Positions 1 to 6,698 are shown, numbered from the stretch's first letter. The stretch: DNA of 7,561 bases from Candidatus Solibacter sp. (GCA_017883355.1 JADGNS010000198.1:1-7561), one strand, 5' to 3'. Notes: generated by a model from the letters alone, not told the origin. Made by a program: numbers and translations.

Positions 1-536
1 TCGTTGCCGCAGATGTGGTCGGCTTCGGTCATGCCGCGGGTGGAGACTTCGGCGAGCGATCCGGCGGTGAGGCGGGCGGCGCCGCCGTGGACGTTGCCGT
101 TCTCCACGGTGAGTTCGATGGGCGCCGACTTGACCTGGACGATGTTGGTGAGCAGGTCGGGCACCTGACTTTTGGCGAAGGCGACGAGCGCGGTGCGCTG
201 TTCGGCGGTGGCGCGGCTATCCACGATGAGCACGGCGGTGGCGGGGTTGATGGGGCGATGGATATCGCCGAGTGTGTATTGGGAGCGGACCACGCCCACT
301 ATGCCGAGTCCGGTGAGCGAGACGCCCTTCCAGGCTCCGTTGTTGATCTTCCAGCCGAAGACGGCTTCCTTGCCGTTGATCTCGACTTCCCCGTTGGCGA
401 AGCAGGGGCCGGTGTAGACATCGGCGGTGCGGGCTTCCATGTAGTTGCCGGACAGGCCGCGGGCGGGAAGGCCGGCGGCGAAAGAAATGGTCGTGGCCGC
501 AAGAAACGCGGCAGTAGTGCAAAACAGTTTCATCAT
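1..536 (-). CDS. Secreted DUF1326-like protein, C-terminus beyond window edge
   Basis: This gene reads leftwards off the window, and 178 residues are visible. It begins with Met-Met-Lys followed by a hydrophobic stretch (residues 4-19) and a small-residue cleavage region (SFAAG, 18-22), a typical Sec signal peptide. The mature part opens with GNYMEARTADVYTGPCFANGE (30-50), with a cysteine at 45, and the visible part ends with HICGN (174-178). This pattern resembles the DUF1326 family, whose molecular function is unknown; the assignment is from memory of the family and is moderately sure. The first ATG (536) is preferred over the adjacent one (533) because a GAGGGA Shine-Dalgarno sequence lies 8-9 nt upstream. 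It is separated from the oxidoreductase operon by about 120 nt with hairpins and a candidate promoter, so it is probably a separate transcription unit. No catalytic role can be assigned. Confidence 0.85.
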   Translation of the reverse strand, partial: MMKLFCTTAAFLAATTISFAAGLPARGLSGNYMEARTADVYTGPCFANGEVEINGKEAVFGWKINNGAWKGVSLTGLGIVGVVRSQYTLGDIHRPINPATAVLIVDSRATAEQRTALVAFAKSQVPDLLTNIVQVKSAPIELTVENGNVHGGAARLTAGSLAEVSTRGMTEADHICGN

Positions 537-555
537 CCCAGATATCCCTCTGGGA
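536..555 (-). promoter_or_regulatory. 20-bp perfect dyad over the ribosome binding site and start codon
   Basis: TCCCAGA-N6-TCTGGGA is a perfect 7-bp inverted repeat. On the coding strand the 6-nt loop is GGGATA, which supplies most of the Shine-Dalgarno sequence GAGGGA, and the last paired base is the A of the first ATG. It could be an mRNA hairpin limiting translation of the secreted protein. It could also be a DNA operator, because the start site predicted from the TATAAT box at 559-564 falls within this dyad at about 552. The symmetry is seen directly; the regulatory role is inferred. Confidence 0.45.
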
Positions 556-558
556 ACT

Positions 559-564
559 ATTATA
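559..564 (-). promoter_or_regulatory. Candidate -10 box (TATAAT) for the DUF1326-like gene
   Basis: A consensus TATAAT lies on the minus strand 22 nt upstream of the first ATG. Transcription would begin near position 552, giving a leader of about 16 nt. The hexamer 17 nt upstream (TCGGAC) is a poor -35 match and lies inside the hairpin at 583-599, so activity might depend on an activator or on the -10 region alone. Confidence 0.45.
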
Positions 565-582
565 GCGTAGAGCCCCGCATGG

Positions 583-618
583 TCCGAGCTTCGCTCGGAT
601 GGCAAGCTAAAGCATGCC
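583..618. repeat. Twin REP-like hairpins
   Basis: Two palindromes lie back to back. The first (583-599) is TCCGAGC-TTC-GCTCGGA, a perfect 7-bp stem with a 3-nt loop. The second (601-618) pairs GGCA with TGCC and GC with GC around an A-A mismatch and a short loop. They sit between the last gene of the oxidoreductase operon and the promoter of the next gene. Neither is followed by a T-run, so they are not standard intrinsic terminators. Paired short GC-rich hairpins in an intergenic gap resemble REP/BIME elements; copy number elsewhere in the genome is unknown. Confidence 0.5.
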
Positions 619-656
619 CCACCTGATGCACAAGGCGGAGCCTTATGCCACTGCAC

Positions 657-872
657 CTACAGTTGTTCGTAGCAAGGGCGGCCGGGACTGCACTCGAATT
701 CGTCGACGATTTTATTGTCGGGACCGAGACAGTTCCAGGTGTGCTGGCACCAGAAGGAGCGGTCGTTGGAGTGCTGAATGGTGGGGTCCCATTCGGCTTG
801 GATGAACATGCCCTTCCAGCGCAGCTTTTCGCAGCGATTCATGCTGACTTTGGTGAGACCTGGGCGTTCCAT
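657..872 (-). CDS. Small cysteine-rich protein coupled to the molybdenum hydroxylase operon
   Basis: A 71-residue soluble protein with no signal peptide or membrane segment. It has five cysteines, at 14, 42, 48, 61 and 67; the last four form two CX5C pairs, suggesting a metal site or disulfides. It is rich in Trp (19, 28, 41, 46) and has His34 and His44. Its ATG lies 2 nt after the TAA of the FAD subunit, and an AAAGGTG Shine-Dalgarno sequence inside the end of that gene precedes it by about 5 nt, so it is very probably translated as the fourth cistron. A second possible start is Met11, which directly precedes the first cysteine region (MNRCEKLRWKG). The amino-acid composition is specific and not the repetitive type of a GC-rich shadow frame. 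I do not recognise a named family. Its position suggests an accessory, assembly or electron-transfer partner of the oxidoreductase, but it could be an unrelated passenger. Confidence 0.75.
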   Translation of the reverse strand: MERPGLTKVSMNRCEKLRWKGMFIQAEWDPTIQHSNDRSFWCQHTWNCLGPDNKIVDEFECSPGRPCYEQL

Positions 873-874
873 AT

Positions 875-1852
875 TTACACCTTTTGTTTGGCGGCCTCCA
901 GGAGGGCTCGCTTCACTGCTACTCGGGCCAGGGTTACTTTGTAGGCATTCTGGCTGAGCGGTTGGGCGCTGGCGACGGCGGCTTTACCGGCGGCTTCGGC
1001 GGTTTCGGCGGTGATGGCCTTACCGGCGATAGCCTTGGCGGCTTCGGCCGAATCCCAGGGCTGGGGCGCGACGTATCCCATGACGACCTTGGCTGATGCA
1101 ACTACGTTGCCGCGCATGTGGAGCACTACGCTGGCGGTGACGAGAGGCCAATCGAGCACCTCCCTCTGCCGGACTTCGTAGGTGGCACTGCGCACGGCGC
1201 CGGCCGGAATCACGATCTCGGTGAGGATCTCATCGGGGTGAAGCGCGATCTCACGCGAGGTTTCGTCTTGCGGCGCGACGAAGAAACTGGCCGCCGGGAC
1301 TTCCCGGGGACCTTTGGCGGAAACCAGCTTGATTTTGGCGCCGAGCGCGACCAGCGCGGCACCGAGACTGGAGGGGCTGACGAAGTAGGCCGGTCCGCCG
1401 CCGAAGATGGCGTGGTATTGATTCGCGCCATCGGGGACCATGCTCTTGCCATCTTTCATGGCGAGCAGGCCGAAGCCCTGGCGGTAGTACCAGCAGCGCG
1501 GGCGCTGGCAGAGATTGCCGCCCACGGTTGCCATGTGGCGGATCTGCGCGCTGGGGATGGCCGCCGCGGCATCGGAGAGCGACTTGGCGGCGGCTTTGAC
1601 GTCGGCGTTTTTGGCCAGTTCATCCAGGGTGACGAGAGCGCCGATGCGGATCCCGGCGTCGGTCTTCTGGATGCCTTCGAGTTCCTTGATGTTCTTGATG
1701 TTGACCACGCGTTTGGGCGTGTGAAGGTGTTCCTTCATGAGGCTGATGAGATCGGTGCCGCCGGCCAGCACATCGGCTTCTCCCCACTTGGCGGCGAGCA
1801 GTGCCAGGGCCTCTTGAATGGTTGCCGGGTTGCCGTATGCGAAGGACTGCAT
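875..1852 (-). CDS. Xanthine dehydrogenase-family FAD-binding subunit (PaoB/CoxM-like)
   Basis: This 325-residue protein is the flavin subunit of a three-component molybdenum hydroxylase. FAD would receive electrons from the [2Fe-2S] clusters and pass them to an acceptor. The N-terminal FAD-binding domain shows the motif AGGTDLI (30-36) and a second flavin motif TVGGNLC (109-115), and the C-terminal CO-dehydrogenase flavoprotein domain follows from about residue 215. After the second motif comes CQRPRCWYYR (115-124), which resembles the site where PaoB and the 4-hydroxybenzoyl-CoA reductase beta subunit carry an extra [4Fe-4S] cluster. Here I find only Cys115 and Cys120 and none in the following loop (125-150), so the cluster is probably absent. 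There is no export signal. The start codon overlaps the stop of the catalytic subunit by one base (TAATG), with GGGAGG 8 nt upstream. The C-terminal part is alanine-rich, as often seen in this family. Confidence 0.93.
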   Translation of the reverse strand: MQSFAYGNPATIQEALALLAAKWGEADVLAGGTDLISLMKEHLHTPKRVVNIKNIKELEGIQKTDAGIRIGALVTLDELAKNADVKAAAKSLSDAAAAIPSAQIRHMATVGGNLCQRPRCWYYRQGFGLLAMKDGKSMVPDGANQYHAIFGGGPAYFVSPSSLGAALVALGAKIKLVSAKGPREVPAASFFVAPQDETSREIALHPDEILTEIVIPAGAVRSATYEVRQREVLDWPLVTASVVLHMRGNVVASAKVVMGYVAPQPWDSAEAAKAIAGKAITAETAEAAGKAAVASAQPLSQNAYKVTLARVAVKRALLEAAKQKV

Positions 1853-3996
1853 TATGCGTTCCTCCCTTCGAGGGTATTGAGCACGTGCATTGGACTCATG
1901 GGCATGTTGGGGACGCGGACGCCAATGGCATTGGCCACGGCGTTGCCGACGGCGGCGCAGATGCCGATGGCCGGCGGTTCGCCGAGCCCGATGACGCCGC
2001 GCTTATCGTTGACCTCGCGGATATCCAGGTGGACGACGATATCGCCGATGTCCTTGATGCCGGCGAGCTTGTAGAACTCCATGTCGGAGTTCATCATGCG
2101 GCCGGTGAGATTGTCCATGATGCGCTCTTCAAACAGGGCGGTGGAGATGCCCATGATGATGGCGCCGTAGATCTGGCTTTCCGCCAGCCGCGGGTTGATG
2201 ATGAGGCCGCAATCCTGCACGGCCACGTAGCGGTTGATTTTGACCAGGCCGGTTTCGGTATCGACGCTGACGTCGGCCACTTGCACGCCGGCGGCGCCGC
2301 CGCTGTTGAGGCCCATGGGATTGCGCTGCTCGTTGGCGCCGGTCTCGCTGATCTTGCCGCCGGGACCGATCTTCTTGCAGGCGGCGACCCAGCTCATGCT
2401 CTTCTTAGTGTCTGACTTGACGCGGACCGTGCCGTCCACGGCTTCGAGATCCTCGGGCTGCGCACTGAGCGCCGGGGCGGCCGCTTCGAAGAGCTTGGCG
2501 AGGGCGTTGATGCCCGATTTTCGCGTGGCCGAGGATGCGCCGCCGACGGTAGTGGAGCCGCCGGATGCTCCGCCGGGCGGCAGGCTGTTATCGCCGATCG
2601 CGAGTTTGATCTGGCCCATTTGGAGTCCGAGGGTTTCGGCAGCCACCTGGGTCATGATGGTGCGCGTGCCGGTACCCAGGTCCTGGGTGCCCATTTCGAG
2701 CAGTACGGAGCCATCGGGATTGATGGTGGTGCGGGCTTCGCAAGCATGGCCCGCGCCGCCCCAAGCGTTGACGCCGATGCCGAGACCGCGGCGCACGGCG
2801 CCGGTTTGCGAGCCGCGCGGCTTCCAGAGCTTGCTCCATTCGGAAAGCTCGGCAGCCTTCTTCAACTGGTATTGATACTGCTCGGCGCGCGGCGTGTAGC
2901 CGGCGTTTTTGTCGAAGACCACCATGGGGTCCACGCCGACTTTAGCGGCGAAGTCTTCGATGGCCGAGCAGGTGAGGTAGGATGCCTGCTGGTTATTGGG
3001 CGCGCGCCATGCCTGAGAGGGGCCGGCATTCACGGAGACGGACACGTGATTGAGGCGCGTGTTGGGAATGTTGGTGTAGACGTACGGCAGGGGCGGCTGG
3101 CCGCCGCCGGCGAAACCGCCGCTGGCCCAGGTGTCGGATTGCCAGGCGGTGATGGTGCCATCCTTCTTTCCGGCGATTTTGATTTTGCCGAAAGCACTGG
3201 GACGGTTGCCGGGGATCTGCTGTTCGCTGGCGCGATCGAGGAAGATCTTAACCGGCTTGCCGCCCGCCTTCTGCGAGAGCCGTGCGCCCACTTCGGCCCA
3301 GGCGCCGGGGCTGAATTTGCTGCCGAAGCCGCCGCCGATGTAATCCATCTTGACCTTGATATTGGCGGCAGGGACCTTGAGGTTGGGCGCCAGGGTGCCC
3401 GCCCAACCGGTGACGAACTGGGTGGAAGGCCAGGCCATTACCTGGTCGCCCTGCCACTGGATGACGCAGCCGTGGGGTTCCAGGCAGCAGTGGGTGATCA
3501 CCGGGATGCCGTATACGCCGTCGGAGACGGCCTCGGCATCCTGTATGGCTTTCTCGGGGTCGCCGGTGACTTTCTCGCCGGCGGCCTTGCCGCGCGAAGC
3601 GGCCTTGGCGAGGTCGGCTTCGTTGACGAAGTGGGGCAACACTTCATAGGCGACCTTGATCTTGAGGATGGCTTCGCGGGCCACTTCCTCGGTGGTGGCA
3701 GCTACCGCGGCCACTTCCTGGCCGTGCCACTGGAGTTCCTTGCCGGCCTCGGCGATGACGAGGACGGCTTGGACGCCGTTCATCTTCTCGGCCGCGCCGG
3801 TATCGATGGAGGTGATGCGGGCATGGGCGTGCGGGCAGGTGAGGTAGGCCGCGAACAGCATGTCCTTCATCTTGAGGTCCGAGGTGTACTTGGCGCGGCC
3901 CGCGGCTTTCTGCGGACCGTCCAGGCGCTTGTAGGGCTTGCCCATGATCTTGCGGGCGTCCATCGGCGGCCAGCTATAGTCGGGTGTGTTAGCCAT
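1852..3996 (-). CDS. Xanthine dehydrogenase/aldehyde oxidase-family molybdopterin-binding catalytic subunit (PaoC-like)
   Basis: This 714-residue protein is the catalytic subunit that hydroxylates an aldehyde or N-heterocycle at the Mo cofactor. The N-terminal a/b hammerhead domain begins near DGPQKAAGRAKYTSD (26-40). The Mo-cofactor domains follow, with GGFGSK (222-227), AWRAPNNQQ (329-337), GTQDLGTGT (436-444) and the glycine/serine-rich loop GGASGGSTT (475-483). The C-terminal GLGEPPAIG holds Glu673, the position of the base-catalysing glutamate of this family, so the enzyme appears active. The CO-dehydrogenase active-site loop with its cysteine is not seen, which argues against CoxL. Length is normal for the PaoC/YagR branch. 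There is no Tat or Sec signal; export would depend on the iron-sulfur subunit. The ATG overlaps the upstream gene by 8 nt (ATGGCTAA) and has AAGGGAG upstream. The substrate cannot be deduced; xanthine is less likely than an aldehyde given the Tat-linked layout. Confidence 0.95.
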   Translation of the reverse strand: MANTPDYSWPPMDARKIMGKPYKRLDGPQKAAGRAKYTSDLKMKDMLFAAYLTCPHAHARITSIDTGAAEKMNGVQAVLVIAEAGKELQWHGQEVAAVAATTEEVAREAILKIKVAYEVLPHFVNEADLAKAASRGKAAGEKVTGDPEKAIQDAEAVSDGVYGIPVITHCCLEPHGCVIQWQGDQVMAWPSTQFVTGWAGTLAPNLKVPAANIKVKMDYIGGGFGSKFSPGAWAEVGARLSQKAGGKPVKIFLDRASEQQIPGNRPSAFGKIKIAGKKDGTITAWQSDTWASGGFAGGGQPPLPYVYTNIPNTRLNHVSVSVNAGPSQAWRAPNNQQASYLTCSAIEDFAAKVGVDPMVVFDKNAGYTPRAEQYQYQLKKAAELSEWSKLWKPRGSQTGAVRRGLGIGVNAWGGAGHACEARTTINPDGSVLLEMGTQDLGTGTRTIMTQVAAETLGLQMGQIKLAIGDNSLPPGGASGGSTTVGGASSATRKSGINALAKLFEAAAPALSAQPEDLEAVDGTVRVKSDTKKSMSWVAACKKIGPGGKISETGANEQRNPMGLNSGGAAGVQVADVSVDTETGLVKINRYVAVQDCGLIINPRLAESQIYGAIIMGISTALFEERIMDNLTGRMMNSDMEFYKLAGIKDIGDIVVHLDIREVNDKRGVIGLGEPPAIGICAAVGNAVANAIGVRVPNMPMSPMHVLNTLEGRNA

Positions 3997-4612
3997 TTTT
4001 CGCTCCCTTCATATTCTTGGCGGCTTCGAGCACGGCCTGGCGGACACCCATGTAGGTGCCGCAGCGGCAGAGGTTGCCGCCGAGCCCGTTCTTCACGTCG
4101 TCCATGGTGGGGCTGGGGTGTTCGGAGAGGAAGCCCTTGGTGGCCATGACGAAGCCCGGGGTGCAGTATCCGCACTGTTGCGCGTCGTGGTTGACGAACG
4201 CGGTGGAGATGGGGTTGTTGACCGGGAGACCCTCGATGGTCTCGATATTGCGGCCTTGCGCGTCGATGGCCAGAACGCTACAGGAGTAGACGCTCTTGCC
4301 GGCGAGGATGACGGTGCAGGCTCCACAGGTGCCGCGGTCGCAGACCCTTTTGGCGCCGGTGTAGTCCAGGTGATTGCGCAGCGCGTCGACCAGCGTGACG
4401 CTGGGCTCGACGGTGAGGTTGACGGGTTTGCCGTTGATATTGAGGGTGATGGGGACGGGGCCGGGTCCGACGACACTGGCGGCGGCGGGCGCGGCCATGG
4501 CTTCTCTTTCGAGGAGGCCGGCTCCCACAGCGCCCGTACCGATGCCCATGCCGCCGAGGAACCCGCGGCGGGAGACAGCGTTTTTGGGTTTAGGGTCTTT
4601 CGTTGAACTCAC
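3989..4612 (-). CDS. Tat-exported [2Fe-2S] subunit of a molybdenum hydroxylase (PaoA-like)
   Basis: This 207-residue electron-transfer subunit is the first gene of the operon. It opens with a Tat signal: SRRGFLGG (14-21), a weakly hydrophobic segment and a likely cleavage site after AMA (38-40). The plant-ferredoxin-type domain follows, with the first cluster ligands Cys91, Cys96, Cys99 and Cys111 (CDRGTCGACT). The helical domain carries the second cluster, with Cys147, Cys150, Cys182 and Cys184 (CGYCTPG and CRC). All eight expected cysteines are present. The start is a GTG: AGGAAGG lies 6 nt upstream and the next in-frame Met (residue 22) would destroy the Tat motif. Because its partner subunits lack signals, the folded complex is probably assembled in the cytoplasm and exported together, as known for PaoABC of Escherichia coli. 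Gene order here is iron-sulfur, Mo, FAD, unlike the iron-sulfur, FAD, Mo order of paoABC. Confidence 0.95.
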   Translation of the reverse strand: MSSTKDPKPKNAVSRRGFLGGMGIGTGAVGAGLLEREAMAAPAAASVVGPGPVPITLNINGKPVNLTVEPSVTLVDALRNHLDYTGAKRVCDRGTCGACTVILAGKSVYSCSVLAIDAQGRNIETIEGLPVNNPISTAFVNHDAQQCGYCTPGFVMATKGFLSEHPSPTMDDVKNGLGGNLCRCGTYMGVRQAVLEAAKNMKGAKNG

Positions 4613-4618
4613 CAGACA

Positions 4619-4625
4619 CCTTCCT
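4619..4625 (-). promoter_or_regulatory. Ribosome binding site that fixes the GTG start of the iron-sulfur subunit
   Basis: AGGAAGG on the minus strand lies 6 nt before the GTG at 4612. This supports the GTG as the real start and keeps the full twin-arginine signal in the protein. Confidence 0.7.
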
Positions 4626-4645
4626 TTCCGTACTTAATGAATGCA

Positions 4646-4675
4646 TTTTTGGAGTCGAAACAAATATACCAAAAA
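4646..4675 (-). promoter_or_regulatory. AT-rich promoter region with 7-bp inverted repeat upstream of the oxidoreductase operon
   Basis: TTTTTGG-N16-CCAAAAA is a perfect inverted repeat in an AT-rich patch that contrasts with the GC-rich surroundings. On the minus strand a TATATT hexamer (4668-4663) directly follows the first arm and would start transcription near 4656, inside the repeat, leaving a leader of about 44 nt. No convincing -35 hexamer is seen at 16-18 nt. The arrangement fits an operator for a dimeric regulator overlapping the promoter, but no regulator gene lies in the window. An 8-bp palindrome AATGCATT (4640-4647) adjoins it. Confidence 0.4.
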
Positions 4676-4753
4676 CAAGGCGGGGATAGGTGGTGAGCGG
4701 CATGAAATTGGGGCGGCGCGGTGAGCAATTTCTGGCGCGTGCGGCAGGGTTGT

Positions 4754-4759
4754 TACACT
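4754..4759 (+). promoter_or_regulatory. Candidate -10 box (TACACT) of the membrane-protein genes
   Basis: TACACT matches four of six bases of the -10 consensus and lies 6 nt before the GTG at 4766, so a transcript would begin at or next to that GTG. The -35 region is weak (starts with TTCTGG or TCTGGC). This is the main reason for considering a leaderless mRNA here; the evidence is modest. Confidence 0.3.
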
Positions 4760-4765
4760 GATTCA

Positions 4766-6694
4766 GTGCTCCTCCCGCAGTTGATTCTGACGCTGGTCCT
4801 GCTCGTGGTGTGCTCGTTCGCGCCGGGCTTTCTGGTGGTGCGCCGCTTGCGATGGAGCGGCCTGGAAAAGCTGTGCGGGTCGATCGCGCTCTCGCTGGTA
4901 CTGCTGTGGCTGGCGGCGTGGGGGATCTACCTATTGGCTAGTCCGGCGGCGTTTTTCGCCCTGGCGGCGGCCTGCGGTGTGGCGGGCATCGTGGTAGCCA
5001 AGGACGCATGGCGGCTATTTCGCGGATTGCGCGTGCGGCGCGCCCTGGCCGCCTACGGGCTGCTGCTGGCCTGGACGCTCGTGGTGCTGGCGGTGATCCG
5101 CAACTATTCGGGCGCGCTGTGGAGCGGCGACTGGCTGGAGCATTTCCAGCGGACTCTATTCTTCCTCCACCACTTTGCCAAGGACACGCCGATCTACGGC
5201 GGGTATCTGCTGCCGGCCCGCCCGCCCATGATGAACGTGCTGGCGGCGTTCTTTCTAGGCGTGACGCAGGATCGCTTTGAGATCTTTCAGTTCGTCTTCA
5301 CGTTCCTGAACCTGCTGGTATTTCTGCCGTGCTGCCTGGCGATTCCGGTGTTGGCGCGGGTGCGTAAGGTGAGCCTGCTGCCGCTGGTGGGCGTCTTCGC
5401 CATGAATCCCGCGGTGATGCAGAACGCTACTTACACGTGGACCAAAATGCTGACGGCGTTCTTCGTGGTGCTGGCGATTTGCCTGTACCTCTCGGGGTGG
5501 AGGAAACGCGATTCGGTCCGCTTGACGGCGGCTTTCGTGGCGCTGGCGGCCGGTCTGCTGGTGCACTACTCGGCGGGCCCCTACTGCGTGTTTTTCGCGC
5601 TGCACTACCTGTTGGTTCTATTCCGCGGCCGGCCGGCCAAATGGAAGGAACTGGGCGCCATCACGATCGTCTGCGGGCTGCTGTTGTTCACCTGGTTTGG
5701 CTGGTCGATTGCGGCGTACGGGGTGAAACCCACTTTCACGTCGAATACCTCGATCACTCCCACCATGCAGGTTCAGGGCAGCAATCTCGCCAAGATTGCC
5801 GGCAACGTCTTCGATTCCATCGTGCCCCGCATCTCTTACGATCCGGTTCAGGTGCACCTCTTCGACCAGCCGTACGCGCCTGCGGTGGTGCGCGACAACG
5901 TGTTCCTGCTGTACCAGACCAACCTGATTCTCTCCATGGGACTCATCGGCGGTCCGCTGGTGGTCTGGTTCGTGGTAGCCGCGTTCCGCGGACGCAAGGG
6001 GTTGGGCGGGGAACGGAATTTCTGGCTGATGTTGATCGGGTTTTCGCTCGCGATCGGTCTGGCCGTGGTGGGCGAGCGCGATTACTTCGGCGTGGCGCAC
6101 CTCACGTTGATCCCGCTGGAACTGCTGGGCATCACTCTACTGGCCGCGCGATTCTTCTCGCGGCGGCTGGTGGCGTTGCTGATCGTGGCCGGGTGCGCCG
6201 TCGATTTTTCGCTGGGGGTCTTCTTCCACGCGCGCATGCAGCATCTGGACAATACCGCCGAGCACACTTACTTTACGGGACTGAGTTACGGCAACGGGCA
6301 GTTTATCATCGGAGGGGCCGGACCGGATTCGCTGAACATGTATGCGTGGCGCAACTGGCTGGGCAAGCACCACGTCGCCCTCAACGAGAAGTGGCTGGCC
6401 CTGGGCGAGGCGTATCATCGCGGAGACCCCGCGGTGGAAGCAGCCAAAGTGGATCTGCGCGCCGCCATCGCGGAGCGCTTGAAGGAGGACGAGGTCAACT
6501 GGCAGGGCTGGTACCGGCGTAACGGGGGAGAGTTCGAATTGATTGGCGATCATTTCGGCGGCGGCGATGCCACGTCGGTGCTGCTGGCGGTGGCTGCCCT
6601 GGCACTGCTCTGGCAGATGGCGCGGCAGGCGCCGCGCGTCACCTTGGCGGCCGCAGTACAAACGAAATCCTCGCGATCGCGGCACAAACGATAA
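4766..6694 (+). CDS. Multi-pass membrane protein, GT-C glycosyltransferase-like
   Basis: A 642-residue integral membrane protein with about a dozen hydrophobic segments, starting at once with a membrane helix (LLPQLILTLVLLVVC). After the third or fourth segment comes an external loop with SGDWLEHFQRT (120-130), where Asp122 and Glu125 are the likely acidic residues, followed by a PARPPMMN motif (150-157). This Asp/Glu plus Pro-Pro layout resembles GT-C glycosyltransferases that move sugars from polyprenyl-phosphate carriers outside the membrane (ArnT/PMT type). A hydrophilic region follows near 520-600, then one more membrane segment and a basic tail (SSRSRHKR). The open frame extends to a GTG at 4721, but those 15 extra residues are polar, have lower third-position GC and would contain the candidate promoter; GTG 4766 is preferred though it lacks a Shine-Dalgarno sequence. 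The exact donor and acceptor are unknown; a polymerase or flippase of similar topology is possible. Confidence 0.8.
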   Translation: MLLPQLILTLVLLVVCSFAPGFLVVRRLRWSGLEKLCGSIALSLVLLWLAAWGIYLLASPAAFFALAAACGVAGIVVAKDAWRLFRGLRVRRALAAYGLLLAWTLVVLAVIRNYSGALWSGDWLEHFQRTLFFLHHFAKDTPIYGGYLLPARPPMMNVLAAFFLGVTQDRFEIFQFVFTFLNLLVFLPCCLAIPVLARVRKVSLLPLVGVFAMNPAVMQNATYTWTKMLTAFFVVLAICLYLSGWRKRDSVRLTAAFVALAAGLLVHYSAGPYCVFFALHYLLVLFRGRPAKWKELGAITIVCGLLLFTWFGWSIAAYGVKPTFTSNTSITPTMQVQGSNLAKIAGNVFDSIVPRISYDPVQVHLFDQPYAPAVVRDNVFLLYQTNLILSMGLIGGPLVVWFVVAAFRGRKGLGGERNFWLMLIGFSLAIGLAVVGERDYFGVAHLTLIPLELLGITLLAARFFSRRLVALLIVAGCAVDFSLGVFFHARMQHLDNTAEHTYFTGLSYGNGQFIIGGAGPDSLNMYAWRNWLGKHHVALNEKWLALGEAYHRGDPAVEAAKVDLRAAIAERLKEDEVNWQGWYRRNGGEFELIGDHFGGGDATSVLLAVAALALLWQMARQAPRVTLAAAVQTKSSRSRHKR

Positions 6695-6698
6695 ATCA

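Noticed and set aside
583..618. Intrinsic terminator of the oxidoreductase operon
   Set aside because: The stems are suitable but no T-run follows on either strand, so a REP-like element is the better reading.
15..626. Plus-strand open frame at the left edge
   Set aside because: Antisense to the secreted DUF1326-like gene and runs through the promoter and hairpins; product is low-complexity and Gly-rich.
970..1040. Repeated GGCGGCTTCGGC-like units suggesting a tandem repeat
   Set aside because: These are alanine codons of the FAD subunit's Ala-rich C-terminal region; the period is irregular and explained by coding.
1118..2074. Plus-strand open frame of 318 codons over the FAD subunit
   Set aside because: Antisense shadow of a clear flavoprotein gene; crosses the junction of two real genes and shows no domain.
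1852..3996. Aerobic carbon monoxide dehydrogenase large subunit
   Set aside because: The CoxL active-site cysteine loop is not seen, and the Tat-type small subunit and sequence style fit the PaoC-like branch instead.
2620..4149. Long plus-strand open frame of 509 codons antisense to the catalytic and iron-sulfur subunits
   Set aside because: It mirrors well-supported genes with complete motifs on the other strand. Its product is a Gly/Ala/Asp/Val-rich sequence typical of shadow frames in GC-rich DNA.
5437..6522. Plus-strand frame of 361 codons within the first membrane protein
   Set aside because: Arg/Gly-rich out-of-frame shadow of the membrane-protein gene.
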